Source: Lagopus muta
Taxonomy: Eukaryota; Chordata; Aves; Galliformes; Phasianidae
NCBI RefSeq assembly: GCF_023343835.1
Contig: NC_064438.1
Span: 18,248,077-18,312,076, forward strand
Direction: 5' to 3'
DNA: 64,000 nucleotides
Below, piece by piece: positions 22,601-35,700 of the stretch (positions are counted from its first letter, which is position 1; every line of letters begins with the position of its first letter). The notes under the pieces are model-generated. The model was not told where the DNA came from, did no database searches, and saw only the letters and a program-made list of their open reading frames with translations. The translations under genes and the position numbers were made by a program.

Positions 22601-23105
22601 AGCAGGACCTCACTGTGCTCTGAAGGCTCTTTGGCAGCCTGCGTGAAATGAGTTGAATGACAAACCTGTACATTAACTTTACCACCGAGCATAAAGATTA
22701 CTGGGTAGTACAAAAGAAATGTTGCTTTAATCTCCTGCAGCAGTACAGAGGTGCTTGAATTTGTCAGGCACCACAGAAGGAGTGATGGTCTGTGGGACCA
22801 AGATCTCAACAGCATCTCAGGGTGCACCTGGGACTGCAGTAGGCCCATTAACTTCCAAATTCTGGTGGCATTATGCAGTAAACCCACCTGATGGAGTATG
22901 TAAAGCTGAAACACAACTGAAATCATTTACCACCAATAAGTTTTATCTAGCTCCCAAAAAAGTTGAGTCAGCATGTATAGACTGCTTAAAGCTTGTAATT
23001 CATTTAGCATGGAGTAAAGCATACCTACTCACACTGGTGTAAATCTGGAATAATTCCACTGAAGTATAAGAAATGTAAGGTCAGTATAGTGAGCTAGATT
23101 TAAAC

Positions 23106-23131
23106 TAGCATCACTAAGTAGCATCACTAAG
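23106..23131 (+). repeat. 13-bp tandem duplication
   Basis: TAGCATCACTAAG occurs twice with no gap, immediately followed after two bases by the T-run at 23134-23149. Confidence 0.9.
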
Positions 23132-24022
23132 AATTTTTTTTTTTTTTTTAAGCTAAAAAGCATGAAAGATAAACATCCTTTGAATTCCTGACCCCTCTAT
23201 GAAAATGAATTACAAGATGTGGAAACACTTTGAAACTGATAGAAGTATCTTTGCCTCAGATCTCTCTCCCTCTCTGTCTGTTAATCAAAACAAGGCACTG
23301 TAATCAGCTCCGATTCTAGGTCTATCTGTAGGGAACAAAGTGAACTTAGAAAATTAAATCATTTAGCATTTAGCATTTCCTTCCTCATTTCGGCACCGAT
23401 TGAGCCTGTTTCACAATTTCTCCCTCTTCTGCAGCTATTGAGCGGCCTGCGAGGCTGTCAGTGCTGTTGCAGATCAGCAGCTTGGCAGGAAGACACCGAC
23501 TGTTCCTGTTTGCTGGAGGGATCACAGCTTCTAAAGATTCCCTTTTAGACTCAGAGGTTTGTTTGCTGCCTTCTTGAAGTCTGGTTTCCTGTTTTCCTTG
23601 CTACCTGCTGAGTAGGAGACTTGGGACAGACCTAAGTGGGGAATAGTTTGCCAAGCTATTATATCCTACCAGCAAAATACTTGATTTCGTAGCTGTACCT
23701 TAAACCTTAAGCTTCTTCTGGAAGAGTTTATTCCAGCCTTACTTGGATGAAACATGCTGTGTTGGCAAAAGTACAATTCCGCTGGTGTAAATTATTCAGT
23801 GCTAGGAGCTTTTGCCAACACTGCTGTGTCGATCAGGCATCATGCCTCTTTATACCTCTACCTGACAAGGCTGAGCCAGCCCAAGCGTGTAATGTAGACA
23901 CATGGAATATTCTAAAAGTCTTTTGGTTATCTTACTTAAAAGAAATTATAATAGTTACATATCTGTGGCCTGGGGCAGAAGAATATTTCTGAAGTGGAAG
24001 AAATCTCCTAATAATAATCATA

Positions 24023-24183
24023 ACAGAATCAAAGAATAGCCTGGGTTGGAAGGGACCTCAAAGAACATGAAGCTCGAACACCCCTGCCACAGGCAGGGCC
24101 ACCAACCTCCATATGTAACACTAGACCAGGCTGCCCAGGGCCCCATCCAACCTGGCTTTGAACACCTCCTGGGATGGGGAAGT
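24023..24183 (-). mobile_element. CR1 LINE 3' end
   Basis: ACAGAATCAAAGAATAGCCT, GGGTTGGAAGGGACCTCAAA, AGACCAGGCTGCCCAGGGCC and CATCCAACCTGGC follow the reverse complement of CR1. It is truncated at its 5' side. Confidence 0.93.
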
Positions 24184-27100
24184 AATAATTACGAACAACG
24201 TGATAGTTTGCAATCTCAATCTCAACACATTCCCTGTATTTTCTTCCCACTGCCCTGTGGCTCTGGTCAAATTAGCAGACATCAGTCATAATTTAGCCAT
24301 GAAAAGCACATCATTCGAATTTGAAGGGAGGAGTCAGCTTTCCTTTCTCTAACATGATTCTAAAAGTGCATTCTGCACCACTAATTTCCATGACTTATTT
24401 AAAATTTTTGCCAGACTTTGTCCACTAATTTATTTTTCTGACCAATTCTCTGCACTCTTCCTTTCAAACCTCTTGTGTTTTTTAGATTTCAAAAAAACAC
24501 TGAGCATGATTTTCTGTCAAAAATTACATTTCTCAGGAAAGGGTCACACTGGTTTTCTAATTATTTCTATTTCAAATAAATTTCCTGTTAACTACAGTTA
24601 CAGGAAATAAATGCAAATCTGTTACACATTGGTTTCTTAACTAAAGCACTTCGCATTCCGCAGCTAATAATAGGCGACAATTTTCAATTGACAACTTACT
24701 TCCTCCCCATGTCTTTTATGGAGAGCGTCGAGGAGAAGACTGTCAGGGAGAGAAATAAATGTTTGCAGAGGCAGCTGGCCTGGCCCAACTTCCTGTGGAG
24801 CTGCCTTCCTGCAGCCTGCGGCACGGGGTGCCTCCCTCACTGCCCGGTACAGATGGTTTCCTGTGATAGCTCTTCCTGGGCACCACTGCTTGCTGGGTAC
24901 CAGAGCTATGCTTCTTTGTGTGGTGTGGTAGCCAGCAGCTTGGGCTGCTTGTTTCCACCATGCTTTCCCTTCATGGTCTGGAAACCCCCCTGCCTCTTTG
25001 TGACCCCACTGTGAGCGAAGGATGGTAGGACGTTGCTATTGCCGCAAGTCTTCACATCTTTTCTCCCAAGGGTTTTGTCCCTCCTTGTGTTCTTGTAGCT
25101 TTACAAGCCAGGTGAAAATTAGCATGGGACTCCTTGCTTGCTGTAACATAAGTATCATGGTCAGACAAAAGGCATTTCCCTTCATTTAAAAGCAAGAATG
25201 CTTTCTTCACAACACAAGCCATTCTAAGCCACTCTCTTTATGCAAGAAGCCTGAGACTGGCTGGGAGTGGGAGAGACGTCTCTCTGCCACCAAGTATGAC
25301 CTTGATTAAAATACATTAAAGGGATGCTTGGATCCTGTAACAGCATAAAATGCAACAGAGATTATAAAACCACCTTTCAATGACGTGCAGTCCAAACTTT
25401 GCTTTTCAGATTTTGGTATCTGGGTTTCCTTGTCTGTTCTTCAGCCTTTTCTTCCACATGCTTTTCCTAGGGCTATGGGTTCACGACAACTCTCCAGCGT
25501 GTTGTAATCAAGTCTGTAAGTACAGCTACTGAGATTGGAACAGAGCAACATCTGTGCTTTTGTTCCTTCAGATTCAGGAGTGGTACCTGCTTCTTGCTGT
25601 GACTGAAGGAGGATCAGCCAGTACAAAGACATTAGTACAGCATAGAAACTTGCCTAATATTTAACCATAAACATTTAGGGCTGTAAGTCTCATGCTAACC
25701 TTGAATTTCACGTTATTAGTCTTCCCACAAAAACTTTACGTGTTGAAATACAGTGTGAACATAGAATATACATCCTCAATTCTGCTTTGATAGTGCAAAT
25801 CTGGTTGAAATCTTGGTCAGTAGTCTGACTACATTTAACATTCTCAGGATGCTTTTCAACCCAGCCTAGAGGGGTGCAGAGGATTTTGCCCACAGTGAGA
25901 TCCTGAAGAGGAATGATTTTGGTAGGGATAACTTCCCTGAGAAGAAAGCCAAACTATAGAAGCTCTGCAGAACCCTGCAATGGTGAATTTCAATTACAGT
26001 TCTTTCCACTTGTATTCTAAATATGAGGCTCTGCCAACAGTAGGGGGAAATGAGATCACATCTACAAATAAACACTAGTAAATACAGTGTCTTGACTAAC
26101 TTGTCAGGACTAATTCCTCTTCAGTTGAAAGTTATCCAGAAATTCTTAAATATTCTTTTGAATCACGAACGTGCAACTGTGTTCCAAAGCCTCTCTTACT
26201 ACCCAGCATTCTATAGAAGCAGTCATTACCTTTGTTTTCTTCTTTTCTAGGGGAAGCTCTGGATCTGACTATAGACATACAGCTTGAGGGCTTCATCACT
26301 TTCAATTTCACTTCACTTGCATATGCAAGGCAAACACAAGCCTACAGTTCTCCCTCATTGGCTTTTAGCACAGAGGAACAAGATCTCCACCCCGTGACAA
26401 AATAAAGCTGCAAAGATGTGCTATATAATTGGTATATATAATTGGTGCCAGGGGGATGGGCTTATCCACTAACCAATACTATCTATACATTTATTTCTGT
26501 TTAGAAATTATGGAAATGAGATACCTAGATATTTCTCATATTGGTTTTAAATAGGAAGCCCTGCTGGAGTAACTGTTACTAATTGCTCCCAAAGGAGATA
26601 CCAGTATCAGTCCATACTGTCAACATTTTTGACCTTAACTTTCAATTGCTTGGAGCTGGTCCACACCATAGCCTCATAATCCCCACTCCCCTTAAAACTC
26701 AAAGTTCTAACCCAAAGCTCAAAGACAACTGCACCCACGAGTTTTGTAAGAGCTCCTTGCTACTCTTCTGCAAAGAAATTTACATTCACACACTAAAACA
26801 CTAAAAAGAAGCCCCAGAAAACCTGAACTAATTAATCACTAAGGAGAGGTCTCTTGCCATTCTCTGAAGATCTTCTCTAGTTCAATACACTTTATCAGAC
26901 TTCTGTCTGACCAATTTCTGTTTGCTTCCATAACTAATTAAATTGATGCTGAGCTGGGCAAATTCATAATCCTGTAGCTATCTGACCAGTTCAATGTGCA
27001 TTTTGCTTTTCTTGCCTGGATATCTCGTTCATGTGCTATAAATATTATTGGCAAACATAATCAGGTTTAATATTTCATCATCTTATTTCTCTAAGTCACT

Positions 27101-28049
27101 TTTCCTTTTGTCTACCTCAAGGGAAAAAACAAACAAACAAACCTTGGTCCTGCTAGGCATTATTCCAGCAAAGCAGATACCATTCTTCATGAAAACCTCA
27201 TTTTTCTTCCTTCTAAAGTTTTAATTTTGTTTGAGCTCAAATGATTGCATGGTTGATAGACAGAGTAGTAGACATACACATGACCAAAGGGAAGCTATTA
27301 GAGATAACCTCCCTCTGAGCTATTTCTTCTCTTGGTCAACATTTACCTGAGGCCTATCAGCTTTCACCCATGTTGGCTTAGTGATTATATGGCTCATATG
27401 TAAGCCAATTCATTACACGTTTGGGAGATTTTACATTTCTGGCAGAAATTAAGTTTGTATGCATACATTTATAATATTTCTTAAATGCTTCATTTTCTTT
27501 TTCTGAAATTTTAGGTTTCTGTCAAACTGCTCTTTTTCCTTTAATTACACACCAAAAAATCTTTTCCTTCAATATCCATGCTAGACTCTTTTATCACCAC
27601 AATATTTATTGCTAACTGACCCATGGAACCTATTCAGTACATAACCCCCTTTTTTTCTCCTTTGACCACAGTCCATTTCCCCCGTGTGCATGTATTTCTC
27701 TCACTACCCCTATCTCATCCCATCCCATTAGCTCTCTGTGCTGAATAGCCTGTTCCAGGACATCAAACTTTAATTTAAACAGAAGATGATCAATACACTT
27801 AGCAAATTGCCCATGGCAACATCAGCAGTTTGAATCAAAGGGTTTTATAGGTAATTTAAAGGGCATTCTCATTCACTCCCACAATGTAGCATGTACCTAT
27901 TGCTTGCTTTGCCAGTTACAGCTCAGCTGTCTGAACAAGAGGAGTAAGAGCTTTTTCTCCACACTCAAACAGTGAAATTGTACACAGCAGCTACTCTAGG
28001 TGGATATGACAGTGTGCCCTGAAACTGAAAAAGGCTGGGTATCTCAGGG

Positions 28050-28120
28050 GAAAAAAAATTAAAAAAAAAAATCAAATGAAGACTTGTTTAAAAAAAAAAA
28101 AAAAAACAAAACAAAAAACC
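28050..28120. repeat. A-rich simple sequence
   Basis: Three A-runs (8, 11 and 17 residues long, roughly) separated by short spacers, ending in an ACAAAAC-type tract. No retrotransposon body is recognisable upstream. Confidence 0.85.
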
Positions 28121-28219
28121 TCAACAGAGCTTAAAATCATAATCAGGACTAAAGAAATAGAGATGTAAAAAGGAAACACATATAATCCTCAGTCTAGTCC
28201 TGTTTCGCTGGTGCTGTAT

Positions 28220-28259
28220 CTTGGGACCACCGTATTTTTCTTGGGACCACCGTATTTTC
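28220..28259 (+). repeat. 20-bp tandem duplication
   Basis: CTTGGGACCACCGTATTTTT is followed directly by a second copy that differs only in its last base. The near-identity suggests a recent duplication. Confidence 0.95.
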
Positions 28260-29610
28260 ATGTAACAGAAAGGAGACTATCTTCAGTGTTTCTGGAGCCT
28301 TGCCAGTCTAACTTTCAGATATCTTAGGTAAATCCGTAGTGTCTGTGTCCAAGAGTTTGCCAAAGAAAAGCTGCTTCTATAACCCCAATTTTGAAGACAT
28401 CTTGTTTGTGCCAAACGTACGCCAATCTGGATGGTCATTTCTTTCAGGTTGCAACTGCTTTTTTATTAAACTTCTCTTGAGAACACGAAGAGCTGATCTG
28501 AATAGACCTGCGAGGGCAATGAACTCTGGTGATGACTAAAAAGAGCTGATGGCTGTCTGACACATGGCTAGCTGCTCTAATGACTTCCCTCCCTCTTCAG
28601 CTTTTGCACTAGGAGTAGATAAAGACACAACCTGGGTATACACCTACTGCTTTTATAAATTTGAGCTACCAGATGTCTTTGTTGGAAGAAGAAACCTGCT
28701 ACCGTGTATGGGAGAGAGTACAAGAGATGGCCATGAATGCAAGCATCACCTGGATGCTTGTATTGCTTGCTCAGTCAGCCAGTCTGAGAGGGAAAGTAAA
28801 AGGCTCCAAAGATGTCCTGCAGAGTTAGTGAAATGTTTTGTTACAGAGGCTGGTAGTTTCAGTAACCAGAGGGGAAATACAGAAAAGGGATCTACAGAAA
28901 ATGATGGGCTTGGTATATAAATCTAGAAAGTCGCTACAGTATGAGAGCAGATTTTCATTCACCATTTAAGCCTGTGACAAGGTACAGGACTTGGATAATC
29001 CCAGACATCCTGAGGGTCCTGCAGAACCAAGGCAGCAGACAGACTCTAGTAAGACATTCACAGCAGAGGAAATAAAAATCAGACATACACTGGGGTGTAT
29101 CTATCTCCAGTTCCCATTGAGAAAGGCCTCTTGACCATGTTTCAGAAGCACAAATGTAGCATGCTATTATTTAGCAGCACATGGGGCCAATAAGACCCTT
29201 GTAAGAGGAGACATACATTTCTAAAGGCACTTAGCTCCTAGCTGGCTCTAGGTCGGAAATTACACAATGGATGTTGAAATGTTGGTTTGTTGAAAATTTG
29301 TCATTCAAGTAATGAATGTCTTACTTCCTGTTTTTGCTGAAAGCTGGAGAGAAACATAATTAGAAAGAGAAAAAGCAACCTTGGCAGTCAAACAAAAAAA
29401 GCACATTTCGGGCTGCTGAGCCAATTAAAATTGTTTATGTAGCCCACAAACAATATTTTTCTCCCCATCATTATAACTGAGAGAATTCATCAAAACTCAG
29501 CCAGATTTGCTTGTAGGCAACCTGATCCCTTGTCACACTCTGGACTATTAGCACCTAGGGAAGAACTCAGGGCACCCTGTAAAGTCCAGAATGTGCATAG
29601 GGAGCAAAAA

Positions 29611-29790
29611 GAATCATAGAATCATCAAAGAATGGCCTGGGCTGAAAAGACCTCAAAGATGATCTAGTTTCTACCCCCTACTATGTGCAGTGTTGCCAAC
29701 CACTAGCCCAGGTTGTCCAGAGCGACATCCAGCCTGGCCCTGAATGCCACCAGGGATGGGGCATCCACAGCCTTTCTGAGCAAAGAAAAG
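29611..29790 (-). mobile_element. CR1 LINE 3' end
   Basis: GAATCATAGAATCATCAAAG, CCAACCACTAGCCCAGGTTG, CAGAGCGACATCCAGCCTGG and GATGGGGCATCCACAGCCT follow the reverse complement of CR1 in order. Confidence 0.94.
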
Positions 29791-32700
29791 ATGGGGAACC
29801 GAGAGGGCCCAGCTCCAGACTTTTGGTTCCGAATGGGTCCCCAACATTCAGGAATGACTCCTTCCCTCAGCCTACTGCTACTTTGCCACAGTAAGCGTGG
29901 GATTTCAGAAAGCAAAGGATGATGGAAGATTTCTGACATTTGAGGTGCCATTCCCAACATTTCATTTAATATTTTTTTTTAAATATTTTTATCAAAACTT
30001 CACAATTCACAGTCATGAACTTTCACAATTGAAATATATGTTCAGCTTAGGATAGGGATCTCTTTTTTTGAGCTTTTCTTTTATGTAAAGAAACTGAGTT
30101 ATTTCCCTTTTAATTCTAGAAACTCACATTTCAATAAACCTCCACTATTTTCCTTTTTATATTGGAATCCATATTCCACTGAACACGGATGTTCAGAAAC
30201 TGAGTTTCTCATGATGTAAAGTCTGATTTATTTATTTTACCACGTGAGGAAAGGACTCAAATCCAAAGGGCTGGGCAGATATTACTGCTTTTTAGCACAG
30301 TGCTCATCTGCTCCTCTCATAACAAGATATCACGCTTTTCACTTGCCTTTGAATTCTGTCTTTTCATTCCTGGCTACGTAGTAATTTAGCTTGTAATATT
30401 TTAATGCTATTATTATTATTATTGTTAATTGGCCCGCTTTATTACTTTGGTTGAAAGTTATACATGCCGTGAAATAAGCAGAAGTGAACAGATCGATATA
30501 GAGGATAAACAATTTTTCTGTTACGCAGCCAAAGCAATAAACATTAAGTGCGTGGACGTGCAAAATGAATGCTGCCTGTGTCCTGACTTGCCCAAAGTTG
30601 TATTTTTCTGCAAATGTGTTTTGCTTGCTGCCTGTTTCTGGGCACGTTCAGTGGTGTGTCCGCCTCTGTGCATTTATGTTATCAACCATAGCCTGTTTTG
30701 TTTAGAGACCTTCAAAAAAAAAAAAAAGAATTGGGTGTGACTTGCTCTGGGAATGTTCTCAAAACAAAAGTTTGGGTGGGTGATCAGTTTGTTTTGACTT
30801 GCCCTGGTATACAGTCTAGAGAACAAATGGGAAGGTGAACTCACAGATGATAGCTATGAAAAGCAGAAATCCTGGATACAGGCACCAATCTACTCCAGCA
30901 GAAAGGAGGCATATGAAAATCTTGAAGGGAATTTCTCTGCTGATCTTGTTTTCTCATCGCCTTAATGTACAAGCTTGATTTTCACTGACATTGTAATTCC
31001 TGCACTGCCAAAGGAGGGGTTGGGTATGACTGTGGCAGGCGCAGGATGGAAGGCACAAAAAGCAGATACAGAAAATGATGCCTTGCTGATCACACTGCCA
31101 GTGAGACACTGAAAGAAGCTTCTACACTAGTGGCTCTTGTTACCTTCTTTCAGAGATAAGTATAGGTTTCGCAATTTGTTTAGCATCAGCAGCTTCTATG
31201 TTAGTGCTGGAGCCATGCTCTGCTGGCACAACGCATCTTGCACCTGGCATGCAGAAGCTGAAGGCACCATAGCTGTAGGTCTGTATGTTCTCAGGAAAGG
31301 GGAATTTTCTATCCTCATCCACATAATCATAAAGAGAGGGACAGAAACGCAGGTAAGAAATTCCAGTCTCCTTCATCTAGTAATTCCCAGGCTTCTTCAA
31401 TGATTAACAAATAGAAATACATAAATTGCTATGCACAGTAATCAGACCTGTAGAGCTTGATGACAGGAGGAGTGACACAGCCTACGCTTGATGTGGTATT
31501 CCATGTAAGGCATAGATGATATCTCCTGAGAGTGCTCCTCCAAGTTCCCTTGTTTTTCACAGAAGTATGTACGCTCCTAGGCCCTGAGAAGAACGTCTTT
31601 ACTTTTTGGTGCACTGCATAGCAAAAAAACAAAAAACAAAAAACCCAAAACCCACACCTATTAGTACTTCTGTTGATCAGCCTTACAGACAAAAAATGTT
31701 TTGATGCAGACAATAAGGAGCATTATTTGCTGATAGCACTGAGAGTATAAGATCAGTAATGAAGCAGAACGTGTAAGTGCTTACCTGGTCAAACATAATA
31801 TTTTTCCATAAAATATATCAGCCCAGAGTTAGCCTAGCAGTTTTCTTTGATAAATGTATGCTACTGAAATAGTCAGTGATGGGTAGAGAACGCAGCAACC
31901 TGGAAAGACCACAGTAACCTACAGAAAATCTTGAATGAAATAATTGCTTTTCTAAAAGCTAACGATTTGGTCAAATCATTGCTATTGTGAGGTTGTGGTT
32001 TCCTATTACTGTCATTCTGGCATTAATACACTGAGAAATTCAGATAGTTTATCAGCATCCATTAAGGAAGGGAAGGAAATAAGGACAAAAGCCTGTTGTT
32101 TATTCAAGGTTGTGTTTTATTTATCCTCTGGCTTTTAAAAGCCTCTTGTTTTATGTGCCTTGTGGGCACAGAGGTTTCAATTTAAAAACATTACTACTAA
32201 ACCAAACAACCAAACTGACAAAAGTCATCTCAGGGAGAGCAGCTGAGATGTAAAAGCAACTCAGTACTCACAGTGCTCTTTGAAGTAAAAGCCTTCCGCT
32301 AAGGTCTGAAGGACAACGACCCAAAATCAGACCAAATGTGGAAACATTTGGTGGAAACACCCTCTGGTGAAGAGGATGTTCTTTGGCTCTTTGGAGTATA
32401 CGTCTATGAACTCTTAGCATTCTGAGTTTCTAATATGGAAGTTAAGAGGATGTGAAGGACAGTGTGATGCAACTGCATCCCTTTGCTTACTTTACACCAT
32501 GCTAGCATTAGGGCACCATGAAGCACTGGGCACTTACACATCTAATACAAGTTAAGAATAAGCAGGAAAGGTAGAGATAAGACAAATAATTCTATTCCTG
32601 TGGCCTGAGAAATATAAAAACCTGTGAGCTTTCTCCCCAGTGCTATCTGATTTTCCAGGCTTTTTTCCTCAGTTCAAGGCTCACATTTTTCTTTTGTTAA

Positions 32701-35700
32701 TTGAACTCACAAAACAGCAAAATATTGCAACTTTCCAAAATGGCTCATTCACCTATTATTACCGTTTTTATTTCCTTTTCTGTTCCATCCTTGTCAGAAG
32801 AACTGTGCTGAGGTCAAACTCAGTTGAATAGAAACAGCTACTAAACCACTCCTCTGCAAGGCTCTTCTGCATTTGTTTGCACAGGCAGCTTGTCCTTCAC
32901 CACCACTCAAAATGCTTGGGCCCACCTGATCAGGCTAATACCTAGAAATCCCCACCTCTGCTCTAGGGAGAGGAGAAACCATTTCTGAACTGCTGGCCTT
33001 CAACTTCAACTGTGTTCCCTTGCCACATCATCAGAAGCAGCTTACTTGTTTTGGACAGTAGTAGAACTCTGCATGTAGTACTGAGAATTTTGACATGCCA
33101 GTAGCATGTTGCAGGTCCAAGAAGCTCAGGCAGTACTCCAGTCTTGGGGTTCTATTCTAACAGAGCAACAAACAAATAGAAGCTCACTCTCTGATGCTAG
33201 TCCTGCTAAATAGAATGTTAAAGCATTAAGGAACATCTTCTTCAAAAAGATCTGGAATATAGCTCTCAACAGACATCAAAACTCTCAGTAGGGTTCAGAT
33301 TGTTATTTGGTGTCTTTTATCAAACAGACACTTTCAGGGTGCTGATGCTGCAATTAGTTCTATAACATTGCTTTGTCTACTTCAATTAATATCCTGGCAT
33401 TTTCTTACACAGCTGGGCCTGAAGATAGATTTTTTTTTTTTACCACTCTATAAAGCTGTTTTTTTTTCCAGACCACTGTGGGACTGAGGCTTCAGAGTGA
33501 TGTGAAAGCCTCACTTTTGTGGGTCACCTCAGCCTCATATTGATACTGTGATGAGTGAGGAGTAACCATCCCTCTTCAACTGTGGGAACACGTGATGCAT
33601 TTGCCATCAAACCAAACATTGTCTGTAGAGTCAGCACTTTTTCAGAATTACTTATATCTTTGACTCTCACAGCTAGACTGGTGTATATTACTAATAAACA
33701 AAATAATCAGATGACCTGAAGACACAGAGCAACTTGGATGGATGAACAGGAGACCGCATCTCTGAAAATCACTGTGAATCCCCAAATACACAGACTGCAA
33801 ATGCAGAACAAACCAGCATTAATGTAGAATTTGCTTCAAAGAGGAGATTTCCAGTCAGATTCTGTATTATTAAACAAATCAGCATTTCTGTTTTCTTTTG
33901 TAGAACACGTAGAGAGCAGGCTGGCTCTCACATAACACAGATGTAAGTATTTCACACTAGTCTTGGTGGATGACTGCATATATATAGGTGTGGGTGGGTG
34001 TACTTATATATGGATGAATGGGCATAGAGTTCCTGGTCAATTTACCAGTGTAAACTGGTGGTGCTTTCAGGGAAGTGATAGCACCAGTTTGAAAAACATC
34101 CTTTCTATGGAAGGGTCCTGCAAACTTATCAAGGTTTTTTTTTTTTCCCCCACTTTATGGAAGAAAAACTGAAATGTTTGTAAAAGATGAGGAGGGAGGC
34201 AAAGAGCAGCCAGGGCTCTTCTAAAATCCTTTTGCCACAAACAAAAGTCCTAAAGCATTTTTCTGCACTCTGCCATGTCCATGAAAAGGGAGCAGCAACC
34301 AATTGGATTATAGCACTGCTGATTACTTATGATTTCCTTCCTGTGAGGACAGGCCCTGATGTGTTGTTTTCTGATAACACTGGCTCCTTTAAAGCAATAA
34401 TGGTGGTACAGTTTCCTGCCTAATCGTAGAGCAATTATTGTACCTCAAAAGGGAAAACATTTAGAAGAACCCAGTTTTAGCTCAGAAGTGATAACAGCAA
34501 CATTTTTGTGCAAGTCCATGGTTACATTCGAGGTCATTCAGCCACCTTTCATGGCAGAACATGACAAAAATCAAAGTGAGAAGAGAGGCAAAGAGTTGTT
34601 CTTATCTACTACCATACCACGTGATCAAGATTCCCTGTTGCTTGCATGGCTTGGGAGCTGGGATTTTGTTCATGCTCATCACTTGTAATTGAACTTGGAA
34701 TATTTTACCTCCACAGCTATAATTAGGTGTGAACAGCACTTGCTTTTTTGATTTATTTTCAGTAATTCATGTTATTGCATCTAGTGACCTTGGCCAAAAG
34801 CCTTGCTCCTTCCACAAGCAGCAGGCTGTCCTTCAGTGGCTTGCAAAGATGCTGCTAGAGCTGCCTTTGCCTAGCTGGCAAATCCATGCCTATATTCAAA
34901 TGAATTGGGCAAATTAGCATCAGAACAAAAATCAGAGCTTAGGGGTTTGGAAATATATGGCCTTCTCACATCAGGCAGTCTTACTAGGATGGGGCTGTGG
35001 TTGTTTGCTAATAAAGTGAAATGAGATTGCACTGCTTTACTCTATTAAGTGCATCTTCTTGTAAGGTAGCAATTTCACTTATGAGTCCAGAGCATCTCAG
35101 AAATATACAACAGTGGTCTTGCAACACTGAGAAACTGTGCCAGTGTTTAAAGTTAATGTACTGGTGGTTCAGTCTTTCTGAAACTTGCATTTTGACCTTA
35201 GTTTTTACACTGGTCTTATCATATTGAGTGTCATGCCATTTGGCCCAACATTTTCTCAATGACAGAACTAATCTACTTAATTATTATGTCAATTTAAGAG
35301 GCTCATTCCTCAAATCTCACCTCACAAAAAGTTATTCCAGCAGAGTGATTTCACCAAAGACTACTAGTCTGTAGTTCTGGAAGCGTACTGGCAACCAGAA
35401 TATCTGGTGAAAAAAGAGTCTTACTATATAGATAAAATTTGTATGAGATGCACTGAAATCTGTTGACTTTACTGTGGTATTTCCTGTCTAGTTCTGTCCT
35501 AGCTCTGCTCCTGCCCCACAGCATGAATGTGGGAGATATCATTTAAACACCTCACTGACCCATTTTGATGCATAATTGACTGCAGAAATGAAGTCAAATG
35601 TGGCACAGTTTGCTTGGACTCCTCGCACATTCCTTGTGCACCCAGGCATCTCCATGCTGAGGCTGAAGTATGTGCTTCTCACCTCCTTGCTGGAGAACCC

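Larger units (their letters stand above)
18494..29610. other. intergenic sequence, no gene seen
   Basis: This stretch contains two minus-oriented CR1 tails (19527-19673 and 24023-24183), a poly-T run at 23134-23149, short tandem duplications and an octamer motif at 24611. Open frames of 100-122 codons occur near 20300, 21750, 22600 and 28564 but look like no known protein. Confidence 0.7.
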
